Notes under the pieces: generated by a model
Seen by the model: only the letters and a program-made list of their open reading frames with translations
Told to the model about the DNA's origin: nothing
Database searches by the model: none
Part shown: positions 57,671-64,000 of the stretch, piece by piece
How the letters are laid out: every line of letters starts with the position of its first letter
Position numbering within the stretch: the stretch's first letter is position 1
Translations under genes and position numbers: made by a program
Origin: JBBQSN01 sp963825505
Lineage (GTDB): Bacteria; Actinomycetota; Actinomycetes; Actinomycetales; CAWJMD01
Assembly (NCBI GenBank): GCA_963825505.1
Contig: CAWGTL010000008.1
Span: 248,001 to 312,000 of the forward strand
DNA: 64,000 nucleotides
Direction: 5' to 3'

Positions 57671-57759
57671 AAGAATCTCCGCCGGTTGCTGCGACCGGAT
57701 CGCGTCCCCAGGCGTCATGGTGGTGACGGCGAGGTGCGAGGGGACCACGAGGGGGCTCG

Positions 57760-58287
57760 GTGCGCGAGGAGGACTTCGACGCGTTCTACGCGTCGACGGT
57801 GCACCGGTTGTCAGGACAGCTGTACCTGATCACCGGTGACCGGGACGAGGCGCGGGACTGCGTCCAGGAGGCGTTCGAGCGGGCCTGGCTGCGCTGGGAC
57901 GCCGTGCGGGCGGCCGACTCGCCGGAGGCCTGGGTCCGCACGGTCGCCCGCCGGCTGGCGGTGAGCCGCTGGCGCCGGGTGCGCAACGCCGCGACGGCCT
58001 GGCAGCGGCACGGCGGCCCGGCAGACGCGGCCGGTCACGCCACCTCCTCTGCCGACCGGGTCGCGCTGGTCGCGGCACTGCAGCGCCTCCCCGGGGCCCA
58101 GCGCACGGCGGTGGTGCTGCACCACCTCTGCGACCTCGACGTCGCGGCTGTCGCGCAGGAGACGGGCGCATCGGTCTCCGCGGTGAAGTCCCAGCTCAGC
58201 CGCGGCCGTGCCCGGCTGGCTGAGCTGCTCGGCGACGGCACCGCGCACCAGCACACGGACGGCGACGACAGGACGGTGAGGCGATGA
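57760..58287 (+). CDS. ECF sigma factor (SigE-family/SigL-like)
   Basis: 175 aa from GTG 57760. Region 2 (FDAFYASTVHRLSGQLYLIT through DCVQEAFERAWLRW) and region 4 (LVAALQRLPGAQRTAVVLHH, VSAVKSQLSRGRARLAELLG) are complete. These direct RNA polymerase to stress or envelope promoters. ATGA overlap with the membrane protein gene downstream fits a sigma/anti-sigma-type pair. No autoregulated promoter could be read with confidence in the 100 bp upstream. Confidence 0.9.
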   Translation: MREEDFDAFYASTVHRLSGQLYLITGDRDEARDCVQEAFERAWLRWDAVRAADSPEAWVRTVARRLAVSRWRRVRNAATAWQRHGGPADAAGHATSSADRVALVAALQRLPGAQRTAVVLHHLCDLDVAAVAQETGASVSAVKSQLSRGRARLAELLGDGTAHQHTDGDDRTVRR

Positions 58288-59213
58288 GCCCGCACGACAC
58301 CTTGCACGACCGGCTGGCGGACGCCGCGGGCGCCGTGCGCCCGTCCGTGCCTGACGGGTCGGCCGTCCGTCGGTCTGCCGTGCGGCACCGTGTCCAGCGA
58401 CGGGTGCTGGGCGGGTCAGCGGTCCTGGTGGCGGTGGCCGCCGCCGTGCTGACCGGCAGCACGCTGCTCGCGCCCCGGACGACCTCGCTAGGGCCGGCGA
58501 CCCCGAACCCGACGGTGACCAGCGCCCCCGCACCGACGTCGTCGGATCCGGCCCCGACGTCTACGGCCCCACCGTCATCGACGACGTCCACCTCGGTGAC
58601 CACGACGCCGGTCGGGCCGCCGCCGCTCACAGGCGAAGAGGCCCGGGCGTTCGTCGAGGAACTCCGGTTCGAACGCGAACCGGCGACGTCGGAACCAGAT
58701 GAGTGGAGCAGGACCAGCACCACTCACCTGACGATGTCCGCGCACGAGTGCGATCCGGTACCGGACCAGCGGGTGCTCGCAGCCCGGTCGTACGAGGACT
58801 GGGGCCCGGACACCGGTTCCCTGCGCCAGCTGACGCTGTTCGCCACCGCCGACGACGCCCGCGCGGCCTTCGCCGACCTCCGTGCTGCGATGCGGCTCTG
58901 CCATGCGCCATTCACCTACCAGGACGGTCCGTACCTCATCGACCAGACGGTCGTCGGGGGCCAGCTGGAGCTCGGTGACGAGTCGTTCTGGGTCGCGACC
59001 AAGGGAGTCATCCGGGAGGCGGAGGGTCTGCCGGAGCGTGTGGGCACCGAGCAGCCCTACAAGACCGCGTCGCTGCTCGTGCTCGACGACAACGTCGTCG
59101 TCCACATCGAAGATCCTGCGGCGGGCGATGATGCGCGCCGAGCCGACTTCGTGGCCACGGCGGGCGCCGAGTGGGAGCGGCTGCAGGGCCGGTACGAGCC
59201 GGTGACGCGCTGA
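58284..59213 (+). CDS. single-pass membrane protein, putative sigma-factor partner
   Basis: 309 aa. A cytosolic N-terminus of about 45 residues (LADAAGAVRPSVPDGSAVRR) is followed by one membrane helix (VLGGSAVLVAVAAAVLTGST). A Thr/Pro/Ser-rich linker (about 62-110) and an outside domain with two cysteine sites (AHECDPVPDQRV, RLCHAPF) come next. No ZAS zinc motif is present, so it is not a classic anti-sigma factor, but its coupling to the sigma gene suggests control of it. The Thr/Pro stalk and outer domain suggest an extracytoplasmic sensor. Confidence 0.7.
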   Translation: MSPHDTLHDRLADAAGAVRPSVPDGSAVRRSAVRHRVQRRVLGGSAVLVAVAAAVLTGSTLLAPRTTSLGPATPNPTVTSAPAPTSSDPAPTSTAPPSSTTSTSVTTTPVGPPPLTGEEARAFVEELRFEREPATSEPDEWSRTSTTHLTMSAHECDPVPDQRVLAARSYEDWGPDTGSLRQLTLFATADDARAAFADLRAAMRLCHAPFTYQDGPYLIDQTVVGGQLELGDESFWVATKGVIREAEGLPERVGTEQPYKTASLLVLDDNVVVHIEDPAAGDDARRADFVATAGAEWERLQGRYEPVTR

Positions 59214-59289
59214 TCGTTCGGCCCGGCTTGCCGAGGCGTCGGCCAGGAGCCTGGCAGACACTGACACGACCTGCCTGGGACGGTGCTGG

Positions 59290-59295
59290 CAGGCT
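59290..59295 (+). promoter_or_regulatory. -10 element for a leaderless transcript
   Basis: CAGGCT lies 6 bp before GTG 59302 of the hyuA-like gene; no ribosome site is present. Confidence 0.4.
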
Positions 59296-59301
59296 CGTGC
59301 C

Positions 59302-61419
59302 GTGGCAGCGCGCAGGATCAGGATCGGGATCGACACCGGCGGCACCTTCACCGACGTGGTGGCGGTCGACGAGGACTCGGGTGCGGTGGTCACCACCAAG
59401 ACGCCGTCCACGCCGGCCGACCCGGCCGAGGGCTTCCTCGCCGGGATCGACAAGGTGCTGGGCCTGCTGTCGTCCCAGGGTGAGCCGGTCGGTGGCGAGG
59501 CGATCAGCGCGGTGAGCCACGGCACCACGGTGGCCACGAACAAGCTGCTCGAGGGCAAGGTCGAGAACCTCGGGTTCGTCACGACCGAGGGCTACCGGCA
59601 CGTGCTCGAGATCGCGCGCCAGTCGGTGCCGGACGGCTACGGCAACAGCTACTTCTGGGTGAAGCCGCCGCGCATCGTCCCGGCCGACCGGGTGCGTACC
59701 GTCGGGGGTCGGTTGGCCGTCGACGGCAGCGAGGTCCGCCCGTTCGACCCCGAGCAGGCGCGTTCGGCGGCGGAGTTCTTCCGCGACGCCGGCATCACCA
59801 CGATCGGCGTCTGCTTCCTGCACTCGTACGCGAACCCGGCGCACGAGGAGGCGATGCGAGATGTCCTCTCCGAGGTGCACCCGGAGGCGACGGTGAGCAT
59901 CTCCTCGGAGGTGCTGCGCGAGTACCGCGAGTACGAGCGGTCGGTCACCACCCTGGTCGATGCCGCGGTGAAGCCGAACATCCGGCGCTACGTGGAGAAC
60001 ATCGCCCACCGGCTGGCCGAGTACGCCACCACCGACGGGACACCGCGCGAGGTGCCGTTCTACGTGATGAAGTCCAACGGCGGCGTGCTCTCGGCCGCCG
60101 AGGTGGTGAAGCAGCCCATCACGACCGTGCTCTCCGGCCCCGCGGCGGGCGCGCTGGGTGCGGCTCTGGTGGCGCAGGCGGCCGGGGTCGACAAGGTGCT
60201 CACCTGCGACGGCGGCGGCACCTCCACCGACGTCACGGTCGTGGTCGACGGACGTCCTGCGCTGACCACCGAGGGCACGGTCGGGGCGTACCCGTCCAAG
60301 ATCCCCATGATCGACGTCGTCACCGTGGGCGCCGGCGGCGGCTCGATCGCCTGGGTCACGCCGGAGGGGACGCTGCGCGTCGGCCCGCAGTCGGCCGGGG
60401 CCGACCCCGGGCCGCTCTGCTACCGCAAGGGCGGGACCGAGCCCACCATCACCGACGCGCACGTGCTGCTCGGACGCATCCCGCCCCACCTGCTCGGTGG
60501 CGAGATCCCGCTCGACGTCGAGGCCGCCGGAGAAGGAGTCGCCGCGCTGGCCGAGCGCCTCGGCATGGGCGTGGAGGAGTGCGCGTCCGGGATCCTGGAG
60601 ATCTCGGCCTGGAACCAGGCGAACGCGCTGCGGCAGATCAGCGTCAAGCGCGGGCTCGACGTCCGCGACTTCACCCTGGTCACCTTCGGCGGCTCCGGTT
60701 CGCTGCTCGCGTGCCGGCTGGTCGACGTGCTCGGTCTGGCCGGTGTGCTGGTGCCGCGCGACCCCGGCAACCTCTCGGCGTTCGGGCTGCTCACCGTCGA
60801 CGTGCGCAACGACTACGTGCGCACCCACGTGCGCCGGCACGACCGGCTCGAGCACGACCAGGTGCAGACGATCCTGGACGAGCTCACGGCCGACGGCGAC
60901 CGCGCCCTGGCAGCAGAGGGTTTCGCCTCCGAGGAGCGCCGGTTCGAGCGCACCGCCGACCTGCGCTACTTCGGCCAGGCCTTCGAGGTGCGGGTCGACC
61001 TGCCCGAGGGACGCTTCGACGCCGACCTCGCCGACGCCACCGCAGCGCGGTTCCACGCGGAGCACCGCTCCCTCTACGGCTACGACTTCGCCGACGACCC
61101 GACCCAGCAGGTGGAGTGGGTCAACCTGCGGGTCACCGGTGTCGGACCCATCCGGCGTCCCGACCTGCGCACCACCGGCCCGGGCGACGGCGCGGAGTCC
61201 GCCCGCACCGGCGCCCGCGACGCGTACTTCGGCGGTTGGACGAAGGCCGCTCTGTACCAACGGGAACGGCTCGGCGCCGGCGACGTCGTCGACGGCCCGG
61301 CGATCATCGAGGAGTTCGGCTCGACCATCCCGGTGCACCCGGGCTTCCGGGCCGAGGTCGACGGCTTCGGCAACGTGCTCGTCACTCGTGACATCGAGCA
61401 GACGGAGGAGCAGGCGTGA
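59302..61419 (+). CDS. hydantoinase/oxoprolinase A subunit (HyuA type)
   Basis: 705 aa. RIGIDTGGTFTDVVAVDEDS at the N-terminus and CDGGGTSTDVTVVVDGRP near residue 302 are the two ATP-binding motifs of the HyuA/acetone-carboxylase beta ASKHA fold. GPQSAGADPGPLCYRKGGTE near 362 is strongly conserved. HyuA couples ATP hydrolysis to opening an imide or carboxylating a ketone. Paired with HyuB by GTGA overlap. Possible substrates include hydantoins, 5-oxoproline or acetophenone-like ketones; the sequence does not say which. Confidence 0.9.
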   Translation: MAARRIRIGIDTGGTFTDVVAVDEDSGAVVTTKTPSTPADPAEGFLAGIDKVLGLLSSQGEPVGGEAISAVSHGTTVATNKLLEGKVENLGFVTTEGYRHVLEIARQSVPDGYGNSYFWVKPPRIVPADRVRTVGGRLAVDGSEVRPFDPEQARSAAEFFRDAGITTIGVCFLHSYANPAHEEAMRDVLSEVHPEATVSISSEVLREYREYERSVTTLVDAAVKPNIRRYVENIAHRLAEYATTDGTPREVPFYVMKSNGGVLSAAEVVKQPITTVLSGPAAGALGAALVAQAAGVDKVLTCDGGGTSTDVTVVVDGRPALTTEGTVGAYPSKIPMIDVVTVGAGGGSIAWVTPEGTLRVGPQSAGADPGPLCYRKGGTEPTITDAHVLLGRIPPHLLGGEIPLDVEAAGEGVAALAERLGMGVEECASGILEISAWNQANALRQISVKRGLDVRDFTLVTFGGSGSLLACRLVDVLGLAGVLVPRDPGNLSAFGLLTVDVRNDYVRTHVRRHDRLEHDQVQTILDELTADGDRALAAEGFASEERRFERTADLRYFGQAFEVRVDLPEGRFDADLADATAARFHAEHRSLYGYDFADDPTQQVEWVNLRVTGVGPIRRPDLRTTGPGDGAESARTGARDAYFGGWTKAALYQRERLGAGDVVDGPAIIEEFGSTIPVHPGFRAEVDGFGNVLVTRDIEQTEEQA

Positions 61420-63353
61420 ACCAGCCGCAGGTCACCACCCGGACGGGCAAGCCGTACCGTCTCACCGCGGTCGACGCGCCGGCGCCCGACCCGGTGCTCG
61501 TCGAGATCGTCGCCGGCTACCTGGCCAGCGTCGAGATGGAGGTCGAGACGGCGATCGCACGCACGTCGCGGTCGCCGATGATCCGTGACGCCCACGACTT
61601 CCGGGCGGGCATCCACGACCGGAACCTGCGCAAGCTCACCGGCAGGTCGTACTCCGCTCTGGTGCACCCGATCGCGCGGGACTACCCGCTGGAGACGATG
61701 CGGCCGGGAGACGTGTTCTTCCACAACGACGTCTACCGGTCCGAGGGCGGGATCGGCCACCTGCCCGACCTCTGCGTCACCGTACCGGTGTTCGCCACCC
61801 GCGAGGGCGAGGACGGGCCGACCGTGGTGGCGTTCGTGCAGGCCTTCGGCCACCACGACGACATCGGGGGAGCGGTGCCCGGCTCGATGCCCTCGACCGC
61901 GACGTCGGTCTTCGAGGAGGGACTCATGGTCCCGCCGATCAGGCTCTGGGACGCCGGCGCCCCCAACGAGGCGGCGCTGAAGATCATGACCCGCAACTCC
62001 CGCATGCCCGACTCGCTCGCCGCCGACCTCGACGCCGAGTGCTCGGCCTGCCTGATGGGCGCGCGCCGGCTGGGCGAGCTGTTCGACCGCTACGGCGTCG
62101 ACACCGTCGAGGCCTGCTTCGACGCCGCCATGGACGCCACCACCGAGACCTACCGCCGCGAGATCCTGTCGAAGATCCCTGTGGGGGAGTACGTCTGGGA
62201 GGACTACGCCGAGCACGACGGTGTCGACGAGCCGCGGCTGCACACCCAGCGGATCACGCTCACCCGCACCGCACCGGACGACGAGGGCGGTGAGCGGCTC
62301 ATCATCGACTTCACCGGGACGGGTCCGCAGGCGAAGGGACCGATCAACCACTGCGGCGACTACGCCGACGGCAACTTCCTCGCGAAGTGGTTGGCGCCGA
62401 TCCTGCGCAACCTGGCCGAGACACCGGAGCGGATGGCCGAGCTCGACGTGAACGAGGGCGTGCTGCCGCTGCTGGAGATGCGGTTCCCGGAGAAGGGCAC
62501 GCTGCTCACCCCGGTCTTCCCCGCGCCGACGAACGCGCGGACGTTCGTCATCCTGCGCCTGCTCGGCGTGCTGGCCGGCGCAGTGGCCAAGGCCGTCGAC
62601 GGCCGGATGCCCGCCGACCAGGAGACCATCCGGTACACCGGCGTGTACGGCGACGACCTCGATGGTCAGCCGTACCTCATGCGGGAGGTGCTCGGGGGTG
62701 GTTCGGGCGGTCGCTACTACGCCGACGGCGAGGACACCATCCACGTGGTGCCGGACTCGCGGAACCTCCCGACCGAGTTCACCGAGAGCCGGTTCCCGTT
62801 CCGGGTGGAGGCGCTGCAGCTCGCGTGCGACTCCGGCGGGCCGGGGCGGTACCGGGGCGGTCTCGGGTACGAGAAGCACATCCGGATGCTGCGCGACGGG
62901 CACTTCATGTCGATCGCCGACCGGTCCATCCTGGCGTGCTGGGGGGTCAGGGGCGGCCTCGCCGGACAGCCGTTCTCGGTGACGATCGACCCCGGCGGAC
63001 CGCGAGAGCGCGTCGTCGACGCCCTGGCCGACGCCGAGCCGGTGCGGGCCGGCGAGGTGATCCGGATCCGCACGACGGGTGGCGGCGGCTGGGGCGACCC
63101 GCTCGAGCGCCCGTACGACGAGGTCGAGCGGGACGTCCGCTGGGGCAAGGTGTCGATCGCCGGGGCCCTGCGCGACTACGGCGTCGTCGTCACCGGCACC
63201 GAGGACGAGCCAGCTGTCGACGCGGAGTCGTCCGACGCCGAACGAGCCGACCGGGCGTCGCGACGCACCGGCGAGGAACCGTTCTTCGACCGCGGTCCGG
63301 GGTACGCGCGCCTCGCCGACGGGCGCGCGGCGGCGGAGGTCGACTGGGTATGA
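61416..63353 (+). CDS. hydantoinase/oxoprolinase B subunit (HyuB type)
   Basis: 645 aa. FRAGIHDRNLRKLTGRSYSA near residue 64, VFFHNDVYRSEGGIGHLPDL near 100 and VQAFGHHDDIGGAVPGSMP near 142 carry His/Asp residues likely to bind the catalytic metal. RIRTTGGGGWGDPLERPYDE near 550 is the conserved C-terminal glycine loop. It is the partner of HyuA. After about residue 585 an acidic/Arg-rich extension (ESSDAERADRASRRTGEEPF) is unusual for the family. ATGA overlap with the CoA-transferase gene. Confidence 0.9.
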   Translation: MNQPQVTTRTGKPYRLTAVDAPAPDPVLVEIVAGYLASVEMEVETAIARTSRSPMIRDAHDFRAGIHDRNLRKLTGRSYSALVHPIARDYPLETMRPGDVFFHNDVYRSEGGIGHLPDLCVTVPVFATREGEDGPTVVAFVQAFGHHDDIGGAVPGSMPSTATSVFEEGLMVPPIRLWDAGAPNEAALKIMTRNSRMPDSLAADLDAECSACLMGARRLGELFDRYGVDTVEACFDAAMDATTETYRREILSKIPVGEYVWEDYAEHDGVDEPRLHTQRITLTRTAPDDEGGERLIIDFTGTGPQAKGPINHCGDYADGNFLAKWLAPILRNLAETPERMAELDVNEGVLPLLEMRFPEKGTLLTPVFPAPTNARTFVILRLLGVLAGAVAKAVDGRMPADQETIRYTGVYGDDLDGQPYLMREVLGGGSGGRYYADGEDTIHVVPDSRNLPTEFTESRFPFRVEALQLACDSGGPGRYRGGLGYEKHIRMLRDGHFMSIADRSILACWGVRGGLAGQPFSVTIDPGGPRERVVDALADAEPVRAGEVIRIRTTGGGGWGDPLERPYDEVERDVRWGKVSIAGALRDYGVVVTGTEDEPAVDAESSDAERADRASRRTGEEPFFDRGPGYARLADGRAAAEVDWV

Positions 63354-64000
63354 GCACCCGCAGCGGCCCCCTGGCCGGCACCGTCGTCGTCGACCTCACC
63401 CGCGCCCTGGCCGGCCCGCACGCCGGGATGATGCTGGGCGACCTGGGGGCGCGCGTCATCAAGGTCGAGAGCCCGGGGACGGGCGACGACACCCGGGGCT
63501 GGGGGCCGCCGTTCGTGCAGCCCGACGGCACGTCCGGGGCCGAGGACCGGGTGTCGACCTACTTCCTGTCCTGCAACCGGAACAAGGAGTCGATCGCGCT
63601 CGACCTGAAGTCCGACGACGGTCGTTCCACCCTGGAGGCCCTCGTGCGGCGTGCCGACGTCCTGCTGGAGAACTTCCGCACCGGCGTGCTCGACCGGCTC
63701 GGGTTCTCCGCGGCGCGGCTCCTCGAGCTCAACCCGCGCCTCGTGGTGCTGAGCATCAGCGGGTTCGGCCACGACGGGCCCGAGGGCGGCCGCCCCGGGT
63801 ACGACCAGATCGCGCAGGGCGAGGCCGGGCTGATGTCGATCACCGGTTCGGGCCCGGACGATCCCCAGCGCGTCGGCGTGCCGATCGGCGACCTGCTGGC
63901 CGGCATGTGGGGCGGGTACGGGGTGCTGGCCGCCCTGCTCGAGCGCGAGCGGACGGGGCGCGGCCAGGTCGTGCGCACCTCGCTTCTGGCCGGGCTGGTC
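63350..64000 (+). CDS. CaiB/BaiF CoA-transferase, N-terminal part
   Basis: 217 codons to the window edge. VVVDLTRALAGPHAGMMLGD (residues 12-31), GARVIKVESPGTGDDTRGWG, and LLENFRTGVLDRLGF are those of family III CoA-transferases, whose catalytic Asp lies further on; SISGFGHDGPEGGRPGYDQI (about 144-163) is the entry to it. These move CoA between acids without leaving the complex. Coupled to hyuAB, it may activate the acid they produce, as the context suggests. Confidence 0.88.
   Translation, partial: MSTRSGPLAGTVVVDLTRALAGPHAGMMLGDLGARVIKVESPGTGDDTRGWGPPFVQPDGTSGAEDRVSTYFLSCNRNKESIALDLKSDDGRSTLEALVRRADVLLENFRTGVLDRLGFSAARLLELNPRLVVLSISGFGHDGPEGGRPGYDQIAQGEAGLMSITGSGPDDPQRVGVPIGDLLAGMWGGYGVLAALLERERTGRGQVVRTSLLAGLV

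Noticed and set aside
1..64000. CRISPR arrays, tRNA or rRNA genes, transposases.
   Set aside because: No regularly spaced repeats, no cloverleaf-like or rRNA-like segment and no transposase motif were noticed by eye; a covariance-model scan was not possible.

Overview
The window comes from a very GC-rich actinobacterium. Nearly every real gene has G or C at the third codon position, GTG starts are common, neighbouring genes overlap through ATGA/GTGA junctions, and several families are typical of actinobacteria: DUF1876 proteins, a DUF222/HNH endonuclease, a GlnR-type nitrogen box before glnA, and ABC-2 polyketide-exporter-like permeases. A Micrococcales/Cellulomonadaceae-like host is my best guess, not proven. 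I saw no rRNA, tRNA, CRISPR, prophage or intact insertion sequence.

Layout. 1-10.4 kb is housekeeping and transport: the end of an OmpR/KdpE-type regulator, a type II NADH dehydrogenase, a GNAT, a frameshifted HNH endonuclease, a PrmC-like methyltransferase, a HAD phosphatase, a KhtT/KhtU-like K+/H+ antiporter pair, an orphan ABC-2 permease and an alanine/glycine symporter. 10.5-28.4 kb is a stress/dormancy island: four universal stress proteins (USPs) or USP-like proteins with intact ATP motifs or their remnants, two DUF1876 (Rv1738-like) proteins, an SQR-DsrC/TusE-DsrE sulfur set, a P-type ATPase, a flavodoxin, a membrane alpha/beta hydrolase, a CBS-BON protein, an alcohol dehydrogenase, pyruvate phosphate dikinase and a membrane protein with a Ddn-like domain. 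A palindromic motif close to GGGACCTTNGACCC, resembling the DosR/DevR box, recurs seven times here, almost always 50-100 bp before a start codon, and suggests one redox/hypoxia regulon.

28.6-31.4 kb holds glnA with a four-box GlnR site, an RDD protein and an azoreductase-like flavoprotein. 31.5-44.2 kb is a nitrogen-scavenging (purine-type) locus: AllH-AllF-AllG (the three-subunit oxamate carbamoyltransferase type) divergent from a PucR regulator, followed by an NCS2 permease, a three-subunit molybdenum hydroxylase, a CoxG-like protein and a nitrilase-family amidase. 44.7-48.2 kb is an AAA ATPase/VWA pair. 48.3-57.7 kb is a LacI-controlled polyol operon (ABC importer, zinc dehydrogenase, SDR, mannitol-type dehydrogenase, xylulokinase-type kinase) that should deliver xylulose 5-phosphate. 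57.7-64 kb has an ECF sigma factor with a membrane partner, then HyuA, HyuB and the start of a CaiB/BaiF CoA-transferase.

Two regulatory themes stand out: the DosR-box-like sites of the stress island, and a set of genes whose start codon lies only 6-7 bp after a TANNNT-like -10 hexamer, implying leaderless mRNAs (including the divergent allH/pucR pair).
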